NCBI GenBank assembly: GCA_963920765.1 | Contig: OY987249.1 | Location: forward strand, 4,311,230-4,375,229 | Length of the DNA: 64,000 bases | Direction of reading: 5' to 3' | Origin: Ulota crispa | Taxonomy: Eukaryota; Streptophyta; Bryopsida; Orthotrichales; Orthotrichaceae | Part shown: one piece after another, positions 23,715-33,253 of the stretch | Position numbering within the stretch: the stretch's first letter is position 1 | Layout of the letters: each line of letters starts with the position of its first letter | Notes under the pieces: generated by a model | Seen by the model: only the letters and a program-made list of their open reading frames with translations | The model's database searches: none | Told to the model about the DNA's origin: nothing | Made by a program: the position numbers and the translations under genes

Positions 23715-23727
23715 TTTGTAATTTCCC

Positions 23728-24989
23728 TGCAATTTTATTGTAGTTGATTAATGAACATAAGGGATTTTCAAGTTAGAAGTTTTTATCACCTAAGACATGT
23801 GAAGATTGGTTCAAATTGTTGTTATGGTGAAGCAAATTTCTTGTGAAAGTAGAATTTTGTAGTTAATTTACTGTTTAAAACCATGGAGCAATAATGTGTT
23901 GTCATCATTTGGTAGGTTTAAGGTGACTCACTTTCAAAGATTTGATTTTGGCAAGTAATTCTGTTGAGGAAAAGTGGATAATAAAATTTGGTCCCTGAGG
24001 TCAGTTATCAAACCATTTGATAAGCAAAATCATTTTTTCCTTGATAAATTTTTCAAAGATACATGGTGATTTTATCGTTACTTTGCAACCCCTTATTGAG
24101 TGGAGAATGCCAAATATTTTGCTTGAACATATGTTTATTGGAATGCTAGCGATTCTTCAACAAGGTTTTGAAGAAAGATTGGGACCAATTTTGTGAAATG
24201 GGCATGCACAACATTAGATCAGGCAGCAATTTTTTTTGTGCGCTAAAAAGCTACTTATTTTCAGTGAGGTTGTGTTTAACAAATTCTTATCCGTGAAAGC
24301 AAATCTATCTTTGCTCTATGTGGTCATGGTGGTTTAGAGGTTCTAGTGTCACATATCCTATAAAACTAAATTTGCTCAAAATGGATTGATCCCATTTCAA
24401 TTGATTTCTTGATACAGTATACAAGGGCCAAAGATTAGTAAATAAAATCCAAACTTTCTTCATCTTATGAAATAATTTTATTTCTAGACTTTGAATTATC
24501 TAGAATTAGTCAAATATGGTATAATGCAAGTGCCAATCAAAATGCATGGGGTTGTGTGAAACAGATGAAGTACATCCAAGTATGCTATGAAGAAGTTTCT
24601 ATCTATTCTTCAATATCGTGACTAGTTTGATCATTTGAATGTTTCATGATTTTGTGCAAGGCTATGAAATATTTTGTGCCTAAACAAAAGAAGGAAAAAG
24701 CTTGCAAAAATGAACATATTGTTTTCACTTTCTATAATCTTTTTAGTCCATATGAATTATTTTGCCTTTCAATGCTTAAAACCTTCTTGCTACCCATCTT
24801 TGCACAAATAGGAGCTCACATCAAAAAAAAAGGTGGGATGTTGACACTTGAAACTATCTAAACGTTCCTTTTACAAAGGTTGACCATATCCAAGCATCAT
24901 TGTATTAAGAACTATACCTAGAATCTCATAAAGGGAATCTAGAATCTATTTTACACTTGTCAATTTTGTGACAAAACCACATGTGATAT
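23728..24989. other. Gene-free AT-rich stretch
   Basis: No gene, RNA or clear repeat is seen. A 71-codon frame at 24646-24861 is Lys/Phe-rich, of the kind chance frames show in AT-rich DNA. Confidence 0.4.
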
Positions 24990-25310
24990 TATAGAATGCG
25001 TTTTGATCTAATCTAATCACAACCAATCAAACAATCTAAGGTAGTTTTTTTTTTTTCTTAGTAAATTTTACCTAAATCTTACCTCAAAATCCCTCTGGCT
25101 ACCACTACACTAAGAAATTCAGCTCAAAAAGTGGATGAAATCACTAGATGTCTTCTTGAGCAAATACACATTTTATTAGATTTTGAATGAAAGTAGCTTA
25201 TATTAGTAAACATGCACATATCATTCATTCATTCCAATATTAGCCAATTTTCTTTATCTACGCGCATTCTGGGGTGCGAGTCGTTCTACCTTGACAAAAA
25301 CAAAAACAAA
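24990..25310 (+). repeat. Repeat family H, copy 1
   Basis: Shares, in inverted orientation, several blocks with 51160-51440: ACCTTGACAAAAACAAAAAC against GTTTTTGTTTTTGTCAAGGT, the Ser/Thr-codon-like AATGAATGAT block, and TTTTGAATGAAAGTAG against CTACTTTCATCCAAAA. The boundaries and class are unresolved. Confidence 0.5.
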
Positions 25311-25376
25311 ACACTGATCTAAGGGGCCAGGGGGCTTGTTGAGAGGCCGAGGATGTGAATAAGAGAATTCGAGACA

Positions 25377-25710
25377 AAGTAAGCTTACTGAAGAACTCGC
25401 GGTACATCTGGCCACAGATCGTCTGCGGAGTCTTTGAAACTTGCATTGACGATGACCAAAAAAGCAACAGTGTTTCCTCAAAAAGACGGAGTAGCCAAAC
25501 AGCTTTCTGGTCAGACTTGGCTTCTTCACTCAATTCAATATGCAATCAAGTCTTCAATGCCTCATTTCCATTCCAATACGGCTTCAGTCTTCCCTCAAAA
25601 CTCTCCTGATCTGCCATATATTCTTTGGGCTTACGATCTCTGATATATTCCAAGGCCAAAGCTTCCATAGCCTGCATGATTAGATTAGATGCAACATGAC
25701 CAAGTCATCG
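25377..25710 (-). pseudogene. Unrecognised coding relic or exon with one in-frame stop
   Basis: On the minus strand one frame reads smoothly for ~110 codons (MQAMEALALEYIRDRKPKEY, FEGRLKPYWNGNEALKT, then one TGA, then LHIELSEEAKSDQKAVW, VSKTPQTICGQMYREFF). It ends at a good splice-donor sequence (GTAAGC). Composition is GC-richer than the flanks. The balance of charged and aromatic residues is that of real protein, but I do not recognise the family; a transposase-like origin is possible and unproven. A second TGA lies further upstream (about 25711-25713). It sits 260 bp upstream of the divergently oriented acyl-activating enzyme gene and next to repeat H. Confidence 0.4.
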
Positions 25711-25970
25711 GACGATTTGCTAATCCCACTTTGATAAGAATTCCTACATTATCTGAAAAAAAAGTATCTTAGAGAGACGCCTGGGTTGAATATTGTGACG
25801 GAGATGTCAAGTCAAAGAGGCGACCTCAAAATGCTGGTGACCAAGAGTTGGGCGTTGCGTTTTGTGGTTGCAAAACTACAGGTGTTTGCAGATCAGCTTC
25901 GATCCCATGCAGCGATGGTCGACTTTGAGTTGTAGCGTATCCCGTGTCCAGGATCGAGGGGTTGCAGATC

Positions 25971-28900
25971 ATGGAGATGGCCAAAGTTGCAGCCAATTAC
26001 GCGCCGCTCACGCCGCTCACGTTTCTGGAGCGGACGGCGGCACTGCATCCCGACCGAACGTCCATCGTCTATGGCGAGCTGCGCTTCACGTGGGCGCAGA
26101 CCCTGGCGCGATGCCGTCGCCTCGCGTCCCAAATCTCGCATCTCGTCTCCGTCGGGCAGACGGTAATTAACAACTCCAAACCCCATTTGGCTAATTCTTT
26201 GACTTGACTATACAATGTGCATCACTACAATAATTCTTGTTGCTTTCAGTGAATTCTGTAATAATGAATATCCTCACTTTCTTTCTCAAACTCTTTATTC
26301 AAACTCTATCAAATACCTTTCAGATGATGTGATGCTGTCAATTGTAAAGATATTGCACCACTACGATAATTCTTGTTTTTTTCGGTGAATTCTGCAACAA
26401 TGAATATCCTCACCTTCTTTCTCTCAAAGTTTTCATTCAAACTCTACCAAATACATTTCAGGTAATGTTGTCAATTGTAAAGGTATTGTACCACTACGAT
26501 AATTCTTGTTGTTTTCGGTGAATTCTGCAACAATGAATATCCTCACCTTCTTTCTCTCAAAGTCTTGATTCAAACTCTATCAAAAATATACCTTTCATGT
26601 GATGCTGTCAATTGTAAAGGTATTGAAAATCTTCATCCAAACTCTATCAAATACTTTTCAAGTGATGATGATGCTGTCAATTGTAAAGGTACTGAAAATC
26701 TCTAAAATTGCCTGTTTAAGGTGCTCTTCCTTAAAAATTCTTGGTGGGTTATCTGAATTAGGTTTCCATCCTGTCGCCCAACTGCCCTGCAACCTACGAG
26801 GTGAACTTCGGCATCCCCATGGCGAGGGCGGTCCTGAACTCGATCAACTCCCGTCTCGACGCGCGCACCATCTCCGTGCTGCTCAGTCACAGCGAAACCA
26901 AGGTCTTGTTCGCGGACTCGCAGTACCTCCCCATCGTCCAAGAGGCGCTTCGGCTCTGGTCGTCCCCATTGGAAAGACCTCACACCATCGTCGTCGTCGA
27001 TGACAGCTTGAACCCCGGAAAGGTGGACTTCCGGCGATTACTTCCTGGATATGGCGAGCTTGTGGAGTACGAGGAGTTCCTTCAACGAGGCGACCCAGCA
27101 TTTCCCATTCAGTGGCCTCTCGATGACTGGGAGACCATCGCTTTGAATTACACTTCGGGCACCACGGCGAGACCCAAGGGCGTGCTCTACCACCACAGGT
27201 ACTAACTTACTACAACGCCATCGCTAGCTAGGATCTGCAATTTCTAACTCGCCATGACCTTTTAGGGTTTTTGCAAATTTAGGGTTTGACCATGTGGTTC
27301 TCATAACATTCTTTAGAGGCACCCAACAGTCTCAATCCTTCATTCTGATTCTATCAAAATGTTGAGCTATACTGTAGTTGGTGTGCTGCTGGCTTTCTAC
27401 CTTATCATAAATTTTAGGGTAAATTTCATGGATACCGCTGAAGTTTGCATTACTTACATAGATATCCTTGCTTTTCAGAAATTATACAAATACCCTTGGA
27501 CCATAATATTTAGGCATTTATCTGCTGTGCTTGTACTTCCTACATGACCAATGTTGAGAAAGGGAATGTAATGAAACAAAGAAGAAGCAATGTGTGCACA
27601 AAAGAAGAAGGGAAGTGGCATGCACAACAAAACAAATGCTTGAAAATTTTGGTCCAAGGGTATTTGTGTAATTTCTGAAAAAGAAGGGGTATCTGTGTAA
27701 AATATTGCAAACTTCAGGGGTATCCATAGAATCTTCCCTAAATTTTATGTCAAAGATTTAGGTCTATTCCATGATTATTGCGGATCTCCTGAAGTGTGAA
27801 GAGTGTCTAGGACATTTACTTGGCAGCGTCTGCGAGAATGCATGTGTTGTCCCTGAGAATCGGTCTATCTGTTTCGTAAGAGTCAAAGGGGGCTGTATGG
27901 GAGTAAGAGAATGCTGGATGAAATTCAAGACTTTAGAAAGCCAGCTAGCCATGTCAAGCCTGATTCCAATTCTCAAGATGAAAGGGAGCATGTACGCATC
28001 ATCAAAGGGGCTAGAGGATGAATGATTATGATGTATTTCAGGGGCGCGTATCTGACGTCGCTGATCCAAGCGCAGTTCTGGGGCGTGGGAGACGATGCGA
28101 TATACCTGTGGACGCTGCCGATGTTCCACTGTAACGGCTGGGGCTTCATATGGGGAATGGCATTAGTAGGCGGCACGAACATCATCATGCGCAACGTGGA
28201 AACGAAGGCGATCTACAACGCAATCGTGGAGCATCGCGTGACGCATCTCTGCGGCGCGCCGGTGGTGCTCAACATGATCGCGAACGCGTCACCCCAGGAG
28301 AAGCAGCCGCTGCCGCACGTCGTGGCCACGTACACCGGCGGCGCGCCGCCACCGCCGTCAGTGCTGGCCAGCATGGAGGCGCAGGGATTCACCGTGCTGC
28401 ACTCGTACGGGCTCACGGAAACGTACGGCCCGGCGCTGGTGTGCACGTGGAAACCCGAATGGGACCAGCTGGATCCCGAGCTCCGAGCCAGAATCAAAGC
28501 GAGGCAAGGAGTGCAGCACGTAGGGCTTCAATCCGTGGACGTCTTGGACCCCGCCACTATGCAGCCCGTTCCGCGAGACGGTAAAACTTTGGGCGAGATC
28601 ATGGCCCGCGGAAGCACGATCATGAAGGGGTATTTTAAAGACGAGGACGCCACCCGGAAAGCCTTCGAGGGCGGCTGGTTCCACACGGGTGACCTCGGCG
28701 TCATCCACCCGGATGGCTACATAGAAGTGAAGGACCGGTCGAAAGACATCATCATATCCGGCGGTGAAAACATCAGCTCCATCGAGATCGAATCCGTGCT
28801 CTTCCAGCACCCGGATGTGCTCGAAGCCGCCGTCGTGGCTCGCCCGGACGCCCAGTGGGGCGAGTCGCCGTGCGCGTTCGTGACATTGCGAGATGGTGCG

Positions 28901-29080
28901 AACGTGAGCGACACCGACATTGTTGCGTATTGCCGACAGTGCCTTCCCAGATTCTTTGTGCCCAAAACTGTGGTGTTCGGTGTCCTGCCCAAGACGTCCA
29001 CTGGGAAGGTGCAGAAATTCAAACTTCGGGAGACTGCCAGGGGGTTGGTCACTACTACGACGCCAGTGAGCAAGCTGTAG
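25971..29080 (+). CDS. Acyl-activating enzyme (AMP-forming acyl-CoA synthetase), peroxisomal, three exons
   Basis: Exons 25971-26162, 26762-27198 and 28042-29080, all GT-AG; the product is 555 residues, the usual length of plant AAE enzymes. The reaction of the family is a carboxylic acid plus ATP to an acyl-adenylate, then the CoA thioester. Visible motifs in order: NYAPLTPLTFLERTA at the N-terminus; the P-loop-like YTSGTTARPKG (about residue 200); SYGLTETYGP; GGWFHTGDLGVIHPDGYI; DRSKDIIISGGENIS; and TSTGKVQKFKLRE with the catalytic Lys near the C-terminus. The last three residues are SKL, a canonical peroxisomal targeting signal 1. The substrate cannot be read from sequence; plant relatives act on acetate, butyrate, benzoate/cinnamate or longer acids. 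I chose the first ATG in frame (MEMAKV); a second ATG two codons on is equally good. Intron 1 holds a tandem repeat, intron 2 a Mutator-like foldback element. All exons are open with no damage seen. Confidence 0.95.
26221..26697 (+). repeat. Tandem repeat, ~134 bp x 3.5, in intron 1 of the acyl-activating enzyme
   Basis: Three units of ~134 bp (starting near 26222, 26356 and 26490) and a half unit share blocks such as CACTACGATAATTCTTGTT, GAATATCCTCACCTTCTTTC and CTGTCAATTGTAAAGGTA. Units 2 and 3 are the most alike. The array fills most of the intron. Confidence 0.85.
27417..27738. mobile_element. Mutator-like foldback element, family D, in intron 2 of the acyl-activating enzyme
   Basis: GGGTAAATTTCATGGATACC ... 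(inverted) ... GGGTATCCATAGAATCTTCCC, flanked by a perfect 9-bp duplication TAAATTTTA (27408-27416 and 27739-27747). The long arms and centre are as in the other family D copies. The perfect duplication points to a fairly recent insertion. Confidence 0.9.
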
Positions 29081-30359
29081 TAAGTTGTGCTCGTTGCAGG
29101 TTTGTAAGTTCTTCTTCTTGTATAAATGGGAGTTTCAATCACTCAACCCTGCAGATTTTTTTCCTGAATTTTCCGAGACCTTGTGGTACCCTACTAAACC
29201 CTCAAACTACTAAACCCTTAAACGCTCGGGAATGGATATGTCTACCTTACTCAGTTTATGTAATATTTTCGAGGACCCTGCCTCGGAAAACCGTACACCG
29301 ATTTCTCTTGCGCAGTGCCAGAAGCTTGTGGAACAAAACACAGGTTCAGAAGATGGTGGATGTCAAACCTTAGAAGCAGTGAGGATAATTGCAAAAACAT
29401 TACCAGGTTTCCACAAAGTGCTTGATCCTTTGCTAAGAATATTTTGGAAGGATTGACACCTCTTTCTTGTGGATTGCACAAATATTCTAGAATCTTAGGA
29501 AAGTGAAGTTGGAGATAGTTGAGCGTCATTACGAGTTCGTGGATTATGTTGCAACTAATTTACAGGTAGAAAGACAAGGGGGGGAAGCAGCTTGCATCCA
29601 ATGTTGTTCACCTGAATCCCTCTGCCTTCATCTCAACTCCAAAATCTAGGACTCCATTTCATTTTTCACACTTGGGGGCCAAAGAGAAGATTACGTGAAG
29701 GCATGGGGTTCATTTGGATTACATGAAGTGTAGGATTGGAATAAGGTGTTTCCATCTTTTATCAGGATTGTTGCAACTACTAATGAGAACCTTTACTTGT
29801 TCATGTTTCTCCTTTTCTTAATTTTAAACCGTCCAAAGCTTGATTTTTGTGAGCAATGGTCAACTCTTTTCAAAAGCATTCAACCTGAACTCCCAATTAT
29901 GCACAAAATACGCATGTTTCTAAATGCATAAGTTGCATCTTCCTCAAGAGAGCTGCCTCCGTTATCAACACGAACAGCGGCATGCAGCCAGCTGCTCCTT
30001 CTGTTAACCAGTCTCAAGCAAAATTACAAAGGTGTGCGTGCAGGCCTTGCTTGCACACACATGCAGCAGCTCCAGAGCAAGCATCTAGTGTCTACTCTCA
30101 TTACATGTTCTGCTTCCGAGATGCAAAGATTCGCCCTGGGAGCCAAAGCCTCCCGTCTGGTTGCTCTCATTCTAGCTTCCTGAGAAGATAGCACTGGTAC
30201 CTTCAAATTCAGTCACCATCTTCAACACATCAAGTTCGGTCATGCTTCGAAAACACCAAATGATACACTAAAGTCCTGTCTGGATTTTGGGACCATCCTA
30301 GAACTCACACTATCAGAAACTCTCCACACGAAAATTTAGCTTCGCTTTAAGTCTACTTA

Positions 30360-30577
30360 CCGCTGCTACAGTAAATTTCAGCAATAATTACTGCAATAAG
30401 CAACTTTTAAAGGCTTTGGCAACAACAACAGCTCCAGAAAGACAAATTTATGGTATCCATGTCGTAAATCATGTGAAATCCTAATATCTAAAGAGTTACA
30501 TGAGCCTACAAGCCATGAGTCATGAGGTAACTTTGCATGGTAAGGCAACCTACATGCACTATTTGGTGTAGTTACCT
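30360..30577 (+). repeat. Repeat family I, copy 2
   Basis: Matches 8900-9149 (CAGCAATAATTACTGCAATAA, CATGGTAAGGCAACCTA, TTTGGTGTAG at the right end). The left end is less certain and may reach ~30250. Confidence 0.55.
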
Positions 30578-30777
30578 TATTCGTAGCAGTGCCAACTTCT
30601 GCCGGAATCCTTGTCAGTTGAAATAAAGATAGGATTTCTAGGATACCTCCGAGGAGCTGGGCGATGGTCAGAGAATTCGGTGGAGCCCTTTTCGAATGGC
30701 AGAGAAAACGTCACCAACGAGGTGAGCTGGTCGGTGATCTGGGTAACGTTGCAGCAGTAGAAGCCGTCAGCAATCTC

Positions 30778-30798
30778 TTTAGGGTTTAGGGTTTAGGG
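30778..30798 (+). promoter_or_regulatory. Telomere-like TTTAGGG motif
   Basis: Three TTTAGGG units in a row, followed by GG. Short telomere-like motifs (telo-boxes) are common near plant gene starts. Here it lies ~150 bp beyond the 3' end of the small minus-strand gene, so its role is unclear. Confidence 0.4.
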
Positions 30799-30948
30799 GT
30801 GCACAAGGGGGGGTGTGAGAGTAGGAGACTCTAGCGAGACCCCCAAGTCGCAAGACTTTCAGCAAAGTGCACAGTGCAACTTCAGCTTAAGAATGGCGAG
30901 ATTGTCAACATCATGAGGGCACAGAAATGGGGCCACGTTGTTTCTTTA

Positions 30949-31227
30949 TCAGCATCTGGAATCCTGGCTAGTTAACCCACTCTCGCCATCCTCGTCCTGC
31001 AGCAACAGGGAGTCGAAATAGGAGCCACCCAGCTCGTTCTGGATGTCGCCCAGGAGCTCCCGCACGTTGATTCTCTCGCTGGGGTGGTCGCGGTCCAACG
31101 AGTCTTCAATCTGCTCGCGCAACTCTTTCCCGAGCTGCTCCTCGATGGCTTCCAGCAGCTCCCGCAGATTGGTCCACTCTGGAAGATGGGCCAGCGACAA
31201 ATCCTCGAAAGCTCCGCTGTCTCCCAT
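30949..31227 (-). CDS. Small acidic protein with a duplicated RELL motif, unrecognised
   Basis: A 92-codon uninterrupted frame with GC-rich, gene-like codon use in an otherwise AT-rich region. The product is acidic and probably helical, and contains an internal near-duplication: NLRELLEAIEEQLGKELREQ and, ~30 residues later, NVRELLGDIQNELGGSYFDS. The C-terminus is LLLQDEDGESGLTSQDSRC. No signal peptide or membrane segment. I do not recognise the family. It is divergent from the PLAC8 gene, about 2 kb apart. An upstream exon cannot be excluded. It could be a whole small protein or the last exon of a longer one. Confidence 0.55.
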   Translation of the reverse strand: MGDSGAFEDLSLAHLPEWTNLRELLEAIEEQLGKELREQIEDSLDRDHPSERINVRELLGDIQNELGGSYFDSLLLQDEDGESGLTSQDSRC

Positions 31228-33253
31228 TATTTCGGCTTAATTTGAAACGTTTCAAAGTAGCCGGTCCCCGGTGGAATGAATCACTGATTGTCTTTCTCTC
31301 TTTTATCTGCACAGAATATGCGCAATTCATCACCACTCTGCTCTGCAAAATAAAAATCTCTAAAACAGGGATCTCCAGGACTCATGAAGAAGCAATTGCA
31401 AACCTAACTTGGATTCAGAACGAACGCCTTTGCTGTCAACAACAGACACGATGGAACCACAGAACGAGACACCACAAATCTTTACCTGCAACACAAACTT
31501 ACCATCAACTTTCTTGGTGAAAACAACAAAGGAAACTTGAGAATTTCAAAGAAAACAAAGTGCTCACACTGATTCAAACCCCGCTGACTCATTAGTTGAT
31601 GTTTGTGAACATACCAGCAGCTCAAATAAGGCGACAACAACAAGCTCATCTCAGTTGATAGTTGTAGAATTTCTCTAAGTACTCTAAGATGTCAGTGAAA
31701 TCTACATACAAAATTATAGTTCGTGAGCCAAACGGGTAGCCACCCACCCACATCTCGCTGATTTCTCAAACAAAAAAATAAAAACCCTATTCTTGCTCGA
31801 AGCAATCACAACGAACAAACCTGCTACAGCTGAAAGGATTCATAACCAGGATAACTTGATACAACATCATAAAAAGGGGTATAACTTAAAAGTCCTCTGC
31901 AGCAATCAATGATATCGCAACAAGTCCTAGAAATTGGTCAAAACTACTACAAACCAGCCACACCCATGGCCAAATTTAGCGCAATATGCACCTTCTTTGA
32001 GTCCTAAACCCTAAACCTCAAATCCTAAACCCTCTGTCCGACATTAGAGGCATAGCTCGACACGTTGGCTGATATCAAAGAACGAGGTGGCAGTGTGGCA
32101 CGCTTTATATGACTTGCGTACTCGAAGTGCCGGCATTGCTACGACATCGTCATGCAAACCCTAACTAATTTAGATGTGGCTGACCTGACAGACGGGAAAC
32201 CTTGCACGAACAAACCTGTGGCGCACTTTCAGCAGCATTCAGAATATTCCCTGCCCTAGATCCTCATCCAGCGGTCATAGGGGTCGGCGTGATTCCGTTA
32301 CTGACGTCCTACTCTACGAGGATGACGTTGTGATTGGTGAAGTATGTGAGGAAACAACCAACATCGTCCAGCGTGAGTGCAGAGTGCGGTCACACAACAC
32401 ACAACTGAGCTTTATCGAGTATTTACTTGGCTTGCAGGGATGTCAGGAAATTCGCACCCCAATTTCCTGAGTTGAGTGCGTCCTAGACTCCTAGTCATCC
32501 GGCAGAATCTGTCACACGGTCACTGTAGCACACGGATCTTGTCAAGTTACATCCTAACCGCTCGTGAGTGATGGGCTCGTGCCTGAGGAGGTTCAGGATT
32601 GCACTATTTTAGTCTGGAAAAGGGGGAATCGTTCGCAATTGACGGAGAAGCAGGATGGCAGTGGGGTCGTTACTTCCTCTGAACTGGAGGCCCCGTGCAG
32701 CCGCTTTGTTTTGCTGCAGTCCCCCACGAAAGGTCGAAAAGTGAATTCTGTGTGGAAGCATAAGGCGCATCTTACTAAGCTTACAAACCAGTGCAAGTCC
32801 GACGCGGTGGAGTATGCCGATTGTTGCAAGAAGGTGCGCAAGTCGTGTCTGCATCGCTTTTTTTTGAACTTGAATGCTCTGCTTAGGCCCAGTTTATGCA
32901 GTAGTTTGAGTTAAAATTATGTGGCAAAATTTGAGGTTCGACTGACTATATTAGGGCGTTGTTGTCTAATAAAACAACAGTTATGGGTTTTAGCTCCGGA
33001 TTACTTACGTCGCAGCAATTGGCAGGGCGTTTTGAATTTCCCAAGCGCGGGACACCGACTGATTGTTGACAGGATGTCCAAATTTGGACTCGAGCGAGTG
33101 TCTGCGTTTGCTTTTAGAGTTGATGATAATTATCAGTAGCGGAGGCAGTTGTTTCGGGCTTGCTGTTGTCAGCAGCTATGGTGTGAGAATCCTTAGCAAG
33201 CAGGTTTCTTTAGGAGGGTTTTGTTAGGAAAGGCGAGTGACCCTCTTTTTGCA
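31228..33253. other. Divergent intergenic region between the small acidic gene and the PLAC8 gene
   Basis: The region should hold the promoters of both genes. A telomere-like block (CCTAAACCCTAAACC ... CCTAAACCC) lies at 32003-32033. A frame at 32564-32914 has no ATG and is more likely leader sequence. A plausible 5' UTR intron runs from a donor near 32836 (AAG|GTGCGC) to an acceptor near 33213, inferred from splice signals only. Confidence 0.35.

Larger units (their letters stand above)
22228..23727. mobile_element. Foldback element N, host of two nested insertions
   Basis: The left end (ATAAATAGGGGCATGAAAAC, then ATTACAGATAGGGG) and right end (CCCCTATTTGTAA, GTTTTCATGCCCCTATTTG) are inverted copies, and the arms continue inward (TTTGGTTTGGA; AAGTTAGCTA). 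With family B (22367-23005) and family C (23292-23714 plus one duplication) taken out, the element is ~430 bp. Its own target duplication is not clear. Confidence 0.7.
29081..30948. other. Downstream and intergenic region
   Basis: 29081 to about 29160 is likely the 3' UTR of the acyl-activating enzyme. Beyond it short frames (for example 29232-29456) are protein-like in composition but have no recognisable domain. Repeat family I lies at 30360-30577 and a telomere-like motif at 30778-30798. Confidence 0.35.

Noticed and set aside
25944-25970. Upstream extension of the acyl-activating enzyme frame from a GTG codon
   Set aside because: Plant nuclear genes start at ATG; the in-frame ATG at 25971 fits the family N-terminus.
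28150-29373. Several long frames overlapping acyl-activating enzyme exon 3
   Set aside because: Shadow frames produced by the GC-rich exon; they show none of the family motifs.
30778-32033. True telomere or chromosome end
   Set aside because: Only two short TTTAGGG-type blocks within gene space; ordinary telo-box-like motifs.
32564-32914. 116-codon plus-strand frame upstream of PLAC8
   Set aside because: Lacks an ATG and a recognisable domain; more likely untranslated leader or chance.
33221-33253. Upstream extension of the PLAC8 frame from a TTG codon
   Set aside because: No ATG in this segment; the first ATG is at 33254.
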